Shown here: piece by piece, positions 1 to 11,393 of the stretch | Numbering within the stretch: the stretch's first letter is position 1 | How the letters are laid out: every line of letters starts with the position of its first letter | NCBI GenBank assembly: GCA_034359265.1 | Contig: CP136891.1 | Coordinates: forward strand, 52,034,501-52,098,500 | Direction: 5' to 3' | Length of the DNA stretch: 64,000 nt | From: Canna indica | Taxonomy: Eukaryota; Streptophyta; Magnoliopsida; Zingiberales; Cannaceae | Notes under the pieces: model-generated | Seen by the model: only the letters and a program-made list of their open reading frames with translations | Told to the model about the DNA's origin: nothing | The model's database searches: none | Translations under genes and position numbers: made by a program

Positions 1-585
1 TTGGCTCGCGCTTGCTTCTCCGATCAACGACTTATCTCAAGCGCTCATCTTTCCTCAACTTTGGCTTCCATTCGATCTCAACGTCTTGTGGAGTTGGAGG
101 CATTGAAGGCTTGGAAAAGAGATCTTAGCCATGGTTTACTCGTTAGCTCTTTTCATTGTAATTTTAATTATTATTCGAACTTGGTTTTCATTGATTAGCT
201 TGCTAGGTGTGCTAGTGTAAACACTAAGGGTTTACTTTGTAGAATTGTGTTTTGCCTAAGTGAATAGGTTTGAGGAGTTCTCAAAGGGTTGAGAATCGAG
301 TCTTCGGTTGTATTCAAAGGGAAACACAAAGTCTATAAAGGATTTAGTTTGAAATCCTTGGTGTGGAGCCAAGGTAGTGGAGTAGGCGGTTGGCTGAACC
401 ACTATACTTTCTTGTGTTTGCATTTCTTTGTGTGTTTGCTTATAATTGTATTTCGTACTTAGTTGCACTTAGTAGCGCTTACGTTTGGTTGAAATTGTAA
501 TTAATTCAAAAAGAAATTGAAGTAGAATGAAAAAGTAACCCAACACTATTCAATCCCCCCTTCTAGTGTGGGCTTTCACTTAACA
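1..585 (+). mobile_element. 3' part of a SIRE-type Ty1/copia LTR, cut by the window edge
   Basis: The block follows the same order as the R/U5 halves of the LTRs at 53377-54827 and 60051-61482: the TTGTGTTTTGCCTA stretch, GTTTGAGGAGTTCTCA, the 'aaccactata' segment, then the terminal CTTCTAGTGTGGGCTTTCAC and an end in AACA. No primer binding site follows 585, so this is either a solo LTR or a 3' LTR; its 5' part lies outside the window. The 65-residue open frame at its start is LTR sequence, not a gene. Confidence 0.75.
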
Positions 586-1828
586 GCATGGACATGCCGC
601 AACTCGATCACGGATCTCGTTTACGGATAAGATAGAAAATATGTTTCTTACAGGAATGAATGCACGACAAAGGAGTTCCTCAGAAACCTTAATTTATAGG
701 GAAACCCCTATTTTGTAGGGTAACCCTAAGTCGTAGGATTTTGGTACGCGGTACAAATTTATATGGTTGATTAAAATATTAATTATGAATTAAGAAATTA
801 ATTAACCATAAATTGGGAATATGTTTAATTAAGAATTACACATAATTAATTTGATTTTTGAAATAAAAAATTCATGGAGGGAAATTTGATTTTCCCCATG
901 TGCGTAGACCTATTAATTTGGAGTTGATTTATTTAGATAAATAATAATTAATAGCAATTTGATTTATTTAGATAAAACATAGATTTATAGATAATTGATT
1001 TACCATAATTATATAAATAGGAATTTAATTTATCTACATGAATATAATTCTTATGTGATAGAAATTTAATTTACTTAGATAAATCTCATTCCTATTAATA
1101 TGCTTTTAATTTATGGAGATAAATTAAAGTTTCTATTTAATTAGAATTAATTAATTTCGAATTAATTATGAAACACCTAAATATGAAATATATTTTGGAG
1201 GCAAACCCCGAAATTTTGAATTTCGGGAGAGATTTTAGGCGAGGGCCAGGTCTACTCTTGCAACCGCCCTATCCTTCTTCTCATAAGGTGGCTGAATACC
1301 CCATGTAAAAAGAAGAAGAAAAATTTTGTTTCCCCATATTCTTGGTAAAGAGAGAGGTTCTTGGGTGGAAAGAAGGTCCAAAGAACCTCCATCTTCTTCC
1401 TTGACTGGCCGGCCATCTTCCTCTCCTTCCCCGAGTTCTCCGAGAAGTCGGAGAGGTGTTCTTCTCCACCTTTGTGTGCCGCCACTTCCTTTCCTTGGAG
1501 AAAACAAAAGAGGACAGCGAAGTATTCTCTCTTCCATCCTCTTGTTCCATGGTTTTCTCATCCCCTCTTCCTCCCGTTTTGGAGCCTGGTTCTTCGTAGA
1601 AGGGCCAGCCTAGCCTTGGTGCTTTTCGGGGTTGAGAAAGCCACTCTGTTGAGCCACAACGAGCCCCGTTCATCGTTGCCCCTTTCGTTGCGAGGTGCTT
1701 GGTGTGGACTTGCATTGGAGGACGTGCATGTGTGCGTCTTGAACGGGGATAGGAGCAACTCCGTGAACCATGGTTGAAGGTATACTTTCTTCCTATGCTT
1801 AATTCCTTAAACTCGCTAAAGTAGATCA
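586..1828. other. Unassigned stretch between two LTR pieces
   Basis: About 760-1200 is very AT-rich with repeated 'gataaatt' words. About 1230-1780 is richer in GC and has overlapping open frames on both strands of up to about 200 codons. These frames show no recognisable domain and no consistent start or splice structure, so I do not call a gene. The arrangement (AT-rich, then a GC-richer stretch ending in an AAGGTATAC donor-like site near 1777) could be the leader of an unrecognised element. Confidence 0.4.
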
Positions 1829-2812
1829 ATGTTTTTTGGGGTGTTTGAATTTTTAAATTCCACTTTCCGCTGCATTTTTCTATTTCCACCCCAACACTCT
1901 GCTCTCATACCGAAGGCACTTCCACACCCAGAAGTCTCTGCCTTCCTACTGAGAGCACTCTCCCACCTCAAACCTAAGGGCAACACAACTAATTCTAGTG
2001 AACTAAGTTTACACCGGTGGATTTCCTCAACACCAAGGCAACCACCAAACTCAAGATCTACAGCGAGATCCTTACAAACTTGAGTAACGATGAAACAAAT
2101 ACCAAAAATACAATAACAAATGGAGCAATAAACAAAACCAAGTATACTTAGCTCCAATACAAGTTCCCTTGTCCTCTTGATTCCTTTGGATGATGAATCA
2201 ATGAATAGAGAAGGCTCAATCAAGGTTTCTCTATGAAACTAGGGTTTGCACAAGAATGGCTAAAGAAAAGCTTAGCAAATATGAAGAATTGTCTCAATGA
2301 AACATTCGGTAGCTAGGAAGGCAAGTTTGGGTCTATTTATAAAGATCCCAAAGGTAGATGCTCAAAAAGAGCCATTCATCGGATCTATTTAGATCGATTG
2401 GGCGATCCGATCGACCGCCGGCCAATCCTAGATCGAGCGAGGATCGGCTATGGGTCGCTTGACTGAGTTCTGGAAGCTTTTCAGAACTCTAGCTTTCGGT
2501 CGATCCTCGGGTGACCATTGGTTGACCGAGGATCGGCCGAGATTCGACCTAACTTTTGACTAGAACCTGGTTTTTGGTTTTTCCATATTTCTTTTGATTT
2601 CGGGTTTTGGGGTTTCTTGCATCATAAAGAGGATATACAACACATGCTAAACACCCTAAGCCTAGACTCTATTTTCGAAATTCGAGCGTTGATGATCGTC
2701 CTTCCAGTTTCTCCGATTCCTTTGATTTTTCAGATTGCGGACGTCATGCACAAACCAACTTGGAACCTGAAAATATTTCTCGCTCAAACATTAGTTCTAT
2801 ATTTGTTATCAT
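1829..2812 (-). mobile_element. Older SIRE-type LTR, split by insertion (continues at 7857-7899)
   Basis: Minus-strand LTR segments appear in the usual order: the 'gaaggcacttccacacc' block near 1912, the TATA region at 2334-2341, a degenerate GATCG/TCGACC array at 2385-2560, and the 'aacctgaaaat' block near 2765. It stops at 2812 in 'tttgttatcat'. The missing LTR tip, including 'gaaaaccttagaccaaca', resumes at 7857 after the element inserted at 2813-7851. The left end is diffuse and 1829 is an estimate. Confidence 0.6.
2334..2560 (-). promoter_or_regulatory. LTR promoter: TATA box plus degenerate palindrome array
   Basis: On the minus strand TATAAATA (2334-2341) lies just downstream of a block rich in GATCGA, GACCG and CGATCC words (2385-2560). 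The position matches the better preserved arrays of the other SIRE-type LTRs here. Confidence 0.45.
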
Positions 2813-4355
2813 TGAAGGTGAAATGGCGACACTAGAGGGGGTTGAATAGTGTGTTTACTAATTCGATTAGTCTAAATTCACTTTTATCGATTGCTTAGAT
2901 TAGTTACGCAATTTACAATTGAATGCGGAAGCAAGATAAATGATAAAGCAATTATGCACGAAATTAAGAATCAATGCAAACACTGAGATTTTATAGTGGT
3001 TCGGCCCCAATGCCTACTCCACTACCTAAGCACCCCGCTTAGGATTTCCAAACTAAGTTTTACTAGATTAATGTCTTGTTTCCCTTACAACAAGGACTTT
3101 TCACCGGAAAGTCTCAGCTCTCCAACCGAAGGCACTTCCACACCCGAAAGTATCCCGCCTTCCTACCGAGAGCACTTTCCCACCTTAACCTAAGGGACAA
3201 CTAGAATTAATCCTAGTAACAACTACGTTTACACAAGTGGCTTTACTCCTTCTACACCAAGGATACCACTTATACACACAAGACCAAACACTCGGTCTTC
3301 TTAAACTCACAAATCAAACAATTTAAATAACTGTTAAAAATACAAGAGAAAAGAGCTAAAAATGAAACCAAGAATTAGCGCTCTTTTCCAGGCCATGGAA
3401 CCTTCAACTCGTGAAGGGATGAGCTTGATCAAAACCCGAGTTGAATCCAACAGACTGCGCTTGAAGAATGAACTCGACAGAGGAACAGAGCGCGCTGCAA
3501 TTACTCTTTGGAAGGCTTAAATCCTTTCTTAAATGCTCAATAAAATCTGTAAGATGAAGGAAGAGTCTTAAAAGAATCATATGAGGGTATATTTATACCC
3601 TGGTGAAGAAACGGTTGTTCAACGGATAGAAAACTATCTGTTGCAGATCGCCGGTTGATTGGTCGGCCGACCGACCGATTGACCACTCCTTCGACCGCCA
3701 TTTTTACTCTCTGGTCGGTCGACCGATGGGTCGATCGCCAGACGCAAAATCACACGATTTCTTCTTCGGTCGACCCATCGGTCGACCAACGCGATTGCGT
3801 CTTTGGCTTATATGCAGGTCGATCAACCGATGGGTCGACCGCCTAATCTACTGCCCGAATTTGGCCTTTGTCGGTCGATCGATCGGTCGACCGAAGTAGA
3901 CAATACCTATTTTAGGCAGTGTTTGGTCGATTGATTGGTCGACCGAAAAAGCTACTGGCCTTTTTCTTATACTGTTTGGTCGACCGCCCGATCGATCGAA
4001 TTTAGGTTGAGATTTGTTTCTTCAGCCGATTTTCTTTCGCGGTTCATTTTCGGGTTCTGGCTTTCAACGACCATCAACTTGGAGAGCTTTAATGTGATCT
4101 TTGAGCCTGTCCAATACATCTTTGATGCACTCGTCGATCTTTGAGATATTTCTGCGATGAACCCGAGCGCGACGATCAATGTCCTTCCGATTTCCGATTT
4201 ATGATTTCTTTCGATATTTTCGATCGAGGACATTGAACGCAAATTGATATGGAACCTGAAAATATATTCTCAATGAAATCATTAGTCCCATGTTTGTTAT
4301 CATCAAAACTATAAAAACCGAGATTAAGGCTAAGGTTGAAAACCTAAAGCCAACA
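2813..4355 (-). repeat. 3' LTR of the deleted SIRE-type element
   Basis: It begins TGAAGGTGAAATGGCGAC on the plus strand and ends 'aaagccaaca' (TGTTGG on the element strand). The sequence matches 6372-7851 almost throughout, including the tRNA-free R/U5 part, the TATA region and the TCGACC array. Confidence 0.8.
3589..3995 (-). promoter_or_regulatory. LTR promoter: TATA box and GGTCGACC palindrome array
   Basis: The minus-strand TATAAATA (3589-3596) lies inside the inverted repeat GGGTATATTTATACCC. Upstream of it on the element strand, 3650-3995 is a dense series of GGTCGACC, TCGATCGA and GACCGACCGA words separated by about 40-60 bp spacers. The same architecture recurs at 7149-7505 and in the element at 53377-61482. 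Confidence 0.6.
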
Positions 4356-6371
4356 ATTTCCTCCTTTTTGATGATGACAAACATCCTTAAGAAAATATAA
4401 TCATTTAAAGCATAAGGATATCAACTAAGGGATTTCTCCCCCTATCATCATGCATATCTATGAGAGTAAACTCCCCCTATCTATATGCATGGATTTCCTA
4501 TACTTTCCTCCCCTTTCCTATATTTTCTTCCTATTTACCTATACATTTCTCCCACTTTTCCTTATACTCTTCTCCCCCTTTTCACATCAATCAAAAAGGG
4601 CAAGAAAGGTCAATCTAGTTAAAGGGATGAAACACAAATATATTTTCATGAAAAATTTTGGTACCAATTTTTTCATGAAAAATTTTGGTACCAATTTGTT
4701 CATGAAAATTTTTTTTTGATACCAAATATTCATGAACTTTCATTTGAAGTTTCCGAAAAATCAAAGTATTGAAAAAAAAATTGATATTTCAAAAAGATGA
4801 TACTTTGCATTTTGAAAATCCAACTTCAAAATTTCACTATAAATTAGATTCTTGATGAAACTTTTTGAAATTTTTACACAACATACTAGATTTTTCAATG
4901 TAGGTTCAGCCTCAAGAATCATCTCAAAATTAATTTTCTATATTTTTCTAGAAATAACTGAAATTACTACCAAATGTAGGTTGAAATGGTATTTTTGTAA
5001 TTTTTAGTTATTCTTAAAACTTGATCAATTTTCATTCAAACTTTCATGACACCATAATGTGATCATGTAAAGAATATATGTCAAGTTTGAAATGAAAATA
5101 ATGTCCTTAATTCAAGATATCAACCTAGCATTGTTTCATTCAAAACTAAACTAGTTTTTATGAAACTTGCTAAGTTTCAATCTTAACATTTACTCATGAT
5201 TTTTTAAATTTAACCCTATGGATACCTAACATGAGTAAATCTAAACATGTTCCTCATATATGGATTGAAAATGAGACCTTTAGGTCAACTTGGTTCAAAA
5301 GAGGTAAGCATGAATTGACCTCTATTGTCATTTTATCCATATCCATATGAATTTTTCACTCTAAGTGCATGGAAACATGTCATACCTATTCCTAAACATG
5401 TTTATGAAGTTTTGGACTTAAAATGAATTTTCCAAGTCAATTTGTTGACTTGGGTCAAATGTTTCAAGTTTAAGTCCTCTAAATTGATATAGTTATCACA
5501 TTTTCATCTACACATGAATTTTCAAGATTGAATACCTAGACTCATGTGATATGTGTATCTAAACATGTTCATTAGGTGTTTTACTCAAAATGAGGTCTCT
5601 AATAAGAATTTTAACCTAGACCAAGTTTCATTCAATCAAGATATCATGAAATTGCTTAAGTTATCAAAATGTTTTCCTACTCATGAAAATTCATATACTT
5701 ATCATGCAAACACAATCATGAGTATAGAGATATCATTAATCATGAAAATTCAATTATTTTTCAAAGATTTTTTGCAAAATAAAATCCATACCTTATTTTT
5801 AGAAATTTGCCCAACTTTTCATTTCCTTTTTCATTTTCTTTTAGATAACATATCCTTCCAATTCTTAACTTGCAAGTAGACTTCATTAGTATCATAATGA
5901 AATAATATGACTACTAGCAAGCTAACATACTAAATAGCAAGGTTCAAAAGAAATTTTACATTTAAAAACCTTAACCTATGCTAGATAATAGAGATTCATT
6001 TTTAAATAAGGTGTCATGATATCATAATGAATCTAAGAGATCCTAAGATGTGAACATTTAAGAAATAAGATCTCTAATCATGTTAAACTATTTTGGACTT
6101 AAAATAAGGTTTCTAGTATCAACCTAGAGCAAGTTTCATTTGATGGAATTTGCCTAAGTGCTAATATTGTACCTACTCATGAGAATTCCAGTGTGTTAAC
6201 ATGCAAATACAATCATGAGTATTGAGACATTATTTAAGCTTAAGCATTGAGATATAATACTAAGATTTGAATTTATCAAGATTATACCATATACATGATA
6301 ATTTGCCAAACTAATCATTTTCTTCCTAATTAGCCTTTCTAAAATTCACTTTTTTTCTTTTTCTTCCTAAT
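4356..6371 (-). other. Non-coding internal region of the deleted SIRE-type element
   Basis: 4356-4600 holds the minus-strand polypurine tract ('cctcctttttgatgatgac') and the 'tccccctat' blocks also found after pol at 10276-10480 and 59800-60050. The rest is AT-rich sequence with no open frame longer than about 108 codons and no recognisable domain. It corresponds to the long post-pol spacer of SIRE-type elements. Confidence 0.55.
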
Positions 6372-7851
6372 TAGAGGCAAAATAGCGACACTAGAGGGGG
6401 GGTGAATAGTGTATTTACTAATTCGATTAGCCTAATTTCACTTTTATCGATTGCTTAGATTAGTTAGGCAATTTACAATTGAATGCGGAAGCAAATAAAT
6501 GATAAAGCAATTAAGCACGAAATTAAGAATCAATGCAAACACTAAGATTTTATAGTGGTTCGGCCCCAATGCCTACTCCACTACCTAAGCACCCCTGCTT
6601 AGGATTTCCAAACTAAGTTTTACTAGATTAATGTCTTGTTTCCCTTACAACAAGGACTTTTCACCGGAAAGTCTCAGCTCTCCAACCGAAGTCACTTCTA
6701 CACCCGGAAGTATCCCGCCTTCCTACCGAGAGCACTTTCCCACCTTAACCTAAGGGACAACTAAAATTAATTCTAGTAACAACTACGTTTACACAAGTGG
6801 CTTTACTCCTTCTACACCAAGGATACCACTTATACACACAAGACCAAACACACGGTCTTCTCAAACTCACAAATCAAACAATTTAAATAAGTGTTAAAAA
6901 TACAAGAGAAAAGAGCTAAAAATGAAACCAAGAATTAGCGCTCTTTTCCAGGCCTTGGAACCTTCAACTCGTCAAGGGATGAGCTTAATCAAAACCCGAG
7001 TTGAATCCAGCAGACTGCGCTTGAAGAATGAACTCGACAGAGGAACAGAGCGCGCTGCAATTACTCTTTGGAAGGCTTAAATCCTTTCTTAAATGCTCAA
7101 TAAAATCTATAAGATGAAGGAAGAGTCTTAAAAGAATCATATGAGGGTATATTTATACCCTGGTAAAGAAACGATTGTTCAACGGATAGAAAACTATCCG
7201 TTGCAGACCTCCAGTCGATTGGTCGGTCGACCGACCGATCAACCGATCGACCGCTCCTTCGACCGCCATTTTTACTCTCTGGTCGGTCGACCGACGGGTC
7301 GACCGCCAAACGTAAAATCACATGATTTCTTCTTCGATCGACCCGTTGGTCGACCGCCCGAGCTACTGCCCGAATTTGGCCTCTGTCGGTCGACTGAAGT
7401 AGCCACTACCTATTTTAGGCAGTGTTCGGTCGATCGACCAGTCGACCGAAAAGGCTACTGGCCTTTTTCTTACCTTGTTTGGTCGACTGCCCAATCGACC
7501 GAATTTAGGCTGAGATTTGTTTCTTCAGCCGATTTTCTTCTGTGCTTCATTTTCGAGTTCCGGCTTTCAACGACCATCAATTTGGAGAGCTTTAATGTGA
7601 TCTTTGAGCCCGTCCAATACGTCTTTGATGCACTCATCGATCTTCAAGATATTTCCATGACGAACCCAAGCGCGACAATCAATATCCTTCCGATTTTAGA
7701 TTTCTTCCGATATTTTTGATCGAGGACATTGAACGCTAATTGATATGGAACCTGAAAACATATTCTCAATGAAATCATTAGTTCCATGTTTGTTATCATC
7801 AAAACCATCAAAACCTAAATTAAGGTTAAGGTTGAAAACCTAAAGGCAACA
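6372..7851 (-). repeat. 5' LTR of the deleted SIRE-type element
   Basis: A near-copy of 2813-4355. Its inner end has decayed (TAGAGGCAAAATAGCGAC in place of TGAAGGTGAAATGGCGAC), and no PBS is seen next to it. The outer end 'aaaggcaaca' is followed by the ATCAT duplication. Confidence 0.75.
7149..7505 (-). promoter_or_regulatory. LTR promoter: TATA box and GGTCGACC palindrome array
   Basis: Minus-strand TATAAATA at 7149-7156 inside the inverted repeat GGGTATATTTATACCC, followed at 7200-7505 by the GGTCGACC/TCGATCGA array. This copy has fewer array words than 3589-3995. Confidence 0.6.
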
Positions 7852-7899
7852 ATCATCATAACTCAGAATAAGACTAAGATTGAAAACCTTAGACCAACA

Positions 7900-8519
7900 C
7901 ACGACTTTTCACATCGGACGTCCTCTTGTTTGTACAACCCTAAAGGTTACTTTTTTTACATGCATGCACAACTATAACTGCTTCTTCCTATCCTTATGAG
8001 CTGAAGAGGGATCATGGAGCATTAGCCATATTTACCTTAACTATATTTAAAAAAAGAAATGTGTGATTACTGTCATTACTTATATATAAGATCCCTAAAT
8101 ATCTCATCTTTCAAAAAGAAGAAGATGTAGTTTATCCAAATGCAGTTTAGGCTATTTTCAGCTCGTAAACTTGTATTTCATGCTTTCTCCATTAGTGATT
8201 AACAAAATTAGTGATTTACCTTAACTATACACTAAATTTTCAATGATAAAAATTATCAATGATGAAGGAAATGCGGTAGCGTCATTAATCACATATGAGC
8301 AAAATGATAAAAGAAACTCGCGTGTAGCCATTCATACACGGGTAATATGATAATGAAATTAGCAATATATAAGTTCAGTAACTGCAAGTTGTCAAAATAT
8401 ATGAAAATCATAAATTGATGACAAATTGAATATCTAAATGAGATGTTTAATTAATTGTAATTTACCTAAACTTCTCTCGGTAGGTGATTGCATTTTTTCT
8501 AAGATCTAATAAGGGCTCC
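7900..8519. other. AT-rich gap, nothing recognised
   Basis: Between the tip of the split LTR and the membrane-protein-like fragment I see no open frame, repeat family or RNA gene. Some sequence near 8040-8460 has repeated 'gtgatt' and 'aaatga' words only. Confidence 0.4.
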
Positions 8520-8906
8520 AAGATAAGAAAATACTAGAATTGGCAGCACCATTGGACAGGGAGGTTGGCTTTCTTCCTCGTTGCAATCACGCCTTTGACC
8601 CCCTTTAGGGTGGAAAAAGCTGATGGGAAGATGATGCTCCGACCCAACCCCGACAAGCTCGAGACGATACCCACCAAGTACAAGAACATCAGCAACCCCA
8701 GAATCCAAGACATCAACATGAATTCAAACGTGAACGTGATGGAACCCCTGAGCATCAAGGCCATCGAGACCCCTAGCAACATAGATGTCATCGCCGCAGG
8801 TGACGCCTGTGACCATCGCACCCCCCAAAAGGGATCGGCGAAGAAGCATGCTGAGGTATCCTTGCCGGTCCAATCCCTCGCTGGCGAGAGGGGAGGGGGA
8901 GGGAGG
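8520..8906 (-). pseudogene. Possible fragment of a small membrane-protein gene abutting a copia element
   Basis: The minus-strand frame from about 8821 to 8534 encodes roughly 95 residues dominated by two adjacent hydrophobic stretches (about residues 10-32 and 36-56, with the runs SMLLGVSMALML and ILGLLMFLYLVGIV). A short basic tail follows. GC content and codon regularity are higher than in the surrounding repeats. I do not recognise the family with confidence. No in-frame ATG is obvious upstream, and the sequence is interrupted at 8906 by the copia element 8907-13990. The GC-rich GGCGGGCTCGCGAC segment at 13991-14050 may be the continuation of the same 5' region. It could be a real gene's first exon, a pseudogene, or a TE-captured fragment. 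Confidence 0.3.
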
Positions 8907-10275
8907 TGTCATTCAAATACCCACAATAGAAGGGGGGATTGAATAGCGTGTGATCAAACTCTAGCTTCAATTTTAGTCCTTTCAGTTTTAAGCAACTTAG
9001 TACTACAACTTGTGTTGTTTGAGTATGAATGATATGGATGATAAGCTAAGCGCAATAAGCAAGTAACTAAGCAAGTAAGAATCAATGCAAACAAGAACAA
9101 TATATAGTAGTTCGGCCAACCCGCCTACTCCATTACCTTGGCTCCTCACCAAGGATTTCTAACCTTAACACTTTATAGATGAAATGTTTTCCTAAGAATA
9201 CAATGAGGATTAGTTCTCAACCCTTATAGAAAACCTCAACACCTATTCTCTACCAAAACAAATCTCTACAACCACACCAAGGTGTTTCACAAGCACACCT
9301 AGCAAGCAAGCTTATCAAATCAACACAACAAGATGAAAACACAATAAAGGAGCAATAAATATAAAACAAACTTGATGTGCTCCTTTATCCGGCCTTCTAA
9401 ACTTCCAACGCCTCAAGAAGATGAAGAGCTTTGCCTTGAGAGGGTTGAAGATTAAAGACCACCACTTGAGAGTGTAGAAGTAAGAACTAGGGCTTTAGAT
9501 TACTCTTTGAAGACTCAAACACTTAAGGATTTGCTCAATGAACTGTTGGGGACAAAGGAAGACAGGTTTGAGAACTTATATAGATATCCCAAAGGTAGGA
9601 GCTCGGTTTCCAACAAGCTCAACGGGTAGGAATTCAAAATAAAGCTGTTGGAGGTATTCTGGGAATTCTGGACAGTTTGACCTGGAAAGTACTAGTACTT
9701 TTCGGGCTATTCCGGAATTTTTTGAGATGTTTCGGAAAGTTCCAAGCAATTCCGAAATATCCATCATGGATGTTCCGAGATGTTCCGAGATGTTCCGGGA
9801 TGTTCCAAGCTACTCCGGAATGTCCATCCGGGATTTTACAACATCCCATTTGAGATATTTCGAGAATGTTACAACATCCCATCTGGGATATTCCGGGAAT
9901 ATTACAACATCCCATCCGGAATATTCCGAGATGTTCTGAAATGTTACAACTTACAACATCCCATCCCGGATATTCCGGGATGTTACAACATTCCATCTGG
10001 AATGTTATTTACGACTTGGAAGCTCTTGGTAATTGACTAGGTTCATGTCTTAGGGATATATTACACTTGATTCTAAGCCTAAACCTAAGATTTGACTTGG
10101 TTTCAACTTGATCGCCATCGGAGCCATTTTTACTTGATTCTTTGCATTTTTTCGGATGAACTTCGTAGGAGGATCGTTCCATCTATCTGAACCAAAAACT
10201 CACCAAATGGATTAGATACATGTTTGTTATCATCAAAATAGAGAGTGAGGCCTAGGTGGGATGCTTGGGCCAACA
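8907..10275 (-). repeat. 3' LTR of the truncated copia element
   Basis: Runs from TGTCATTCAAATACCC to 'cttgggccaaca'. It aligns along its length with 12660-13990, including the AACCTTGACACTTTATAG-like block, the TATA region and the TTCCGG repeat array. Confidence 0.8.
9575..10010 (-). promoter_or_regulatory. LTR promoter: TATA box and TTCCGG-type repeat array
   Basis: The minus-strand TATATAAG (9575-9582) is followed, upstream on the element strand, by an array (about 9655-10005) built from TTCCGGAATGTCC, ATCCGGGATGTTCC and TTACAACATCCCATC words. It sits where other SIRE-type LTRs here carry GGTCGACC palindromes. Confidence 0.55.
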
Positions 10276-10693
10276 ATCTCCCCTTTTTGATGGTGACAAA
10301 CTTAACATTAAAGATAAGCATTTCTAAATGATGGTAAGTTCTCATTTGTGAGTTTATGATAAAAACTAACTTAGGCTCCCCCCATCAACATGCATATCTA
10401 AGAGATAACTCCCCTATCTATATGTATCATAAAATAAATGTGACCAAGTCTTTTCTCCCCCTCTTGACATCAATCAAAAAGGGCAAGACTGCAAGGTACT
10501 ATTAATGAGTTTCATCATGAAAACCAAGAAATCCATAAACCAAGTATCATCTACCTCTATAATCTTTCCTACCAATGTGAGCCTATGAAAGGCAAACATC
10601 GATAAGCCGCGAAGCCCCACTACAAGGCATTACTTAAGTGTGATGGTACCATAAAAAACTGATTTTTCAAAAAGACATGCAATTTTTGAAAAC

Positions 10694-11347
10694 TTAAACA
10701 TGTGGAAGAGTACAAATACTTAATTGCATTCTTAAATTAATAAAGGTTTCTTCATTCAATGGTTTAGTAAATATATCCGCAAGTTGTTTTTTGGTAGGCA
10801 CAAATTCTACGAAAATATTTCCTTTTGCTATATTATCTCTAGGAAAGTGATGCCTTAAGTCTATGTGCTTAGTCCTAGAGTGCAATACCGAATTTTTTGT
10901 TAAATTAATTACAGTGTTATCACAATGAATAGGTATATATGAATAATGCAATCCAAAATCTATGAGGGTTTGTTTTATCCAAAGCACTTGTGCACAACAA
11001 CTAGCTGCGGCGATGTATTCTGCTTCGGTAGTTGAAAGTGCAACCGAATTTTGCTTCTTGGAAAACCAAGAAACCAAACTCATGCTTAGCAATTGACAAC
11101 ACCCACTAGTATTTTTACTATCTATCTTACATCCGGCAAAATCAGCATCGGAAAGCCCAATCAACTCAAAAGATGCATCATTTGGATAGCATAAACGTAA
11201 ATCAATTGTACCCTTAAGATATCTCAATATGTGCTTTACCACACTCAAATGAGACATCTTGGGGCATGATTGAAACCTAGCACAATGACATACACTAAAC
11301 ATGATATCGGGTCTACTTGCGGTTAAATAGAGTAAACTACCAATCAT
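10694..11347 (-). pseudogene. Copia RNase H domain
   Basis: Open frame of 217 residues with the hallmarks of the Ty1/copia RNase H. It contains an RT-connection start MIGSLLYLTASRPDIMFS, then LRYLKGT and DADFAGCKIDSKNTSGCC. The motif LSTTEAEYIAA carries the catalytic Glu, HCDN a catalytic Asp, and RTKHIDLRHHF and LADIFTKPL lie near the C-terminus. It aligns end to end with 58913-59569 and retains the acidic residues. It is uninterrupted but detached from a functional element: the upstream RT is frameshifted and gag is absent. In an intact element it would degrade the RNA strand during reverse transcription. Confidence 0.85.
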
Positions 11348-11393
11348 ACCTCAATATCATTTTTCATCCACTTTGACACATTCTTCATCTTTA

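Larger units (their letters stand above)
2813..7851 (-). mobile_element. Deleted or non-autonomous SIRE-type element, two LTRs and no coding region
   Basis: Two minus-oriented LTRs (2813-4355 and 6372-7851) of very similar sequence flank a 2.0-kb internal region with no gag or pol. A 5-bp duplication ATCAT at 2808-2812 and 7852-7856 marks both ends as one insertion event into the older LTR at 1829-2812/7857-7899. A polypurine tract is present on the minus strand next to 4355. No methionyl-tRNA primer site is visible beside the inner edge of the 5' LTR at 6372. Either an internal deletion removed PBS, gag and pol, or this is a non-autonomous derivative amplified by related elements. Confidence 0.75.

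Noticed and set aside
1235..1889. Overlapping open frames on both strands, up to 202 codons
   Set aside because: They overlap each other in several frames, contain low-complexity Arg/Ser/Pro runs, and match no domain. They look like a compositional effect of a GC-richer stretch.
10694..11347. Intact RNase H frame as a domesticated host gene
   Set aside because: It lies in its normal place in a deleted copia element with adjacent RT remnants, and its 217 codons could stay open by chance in a young element.
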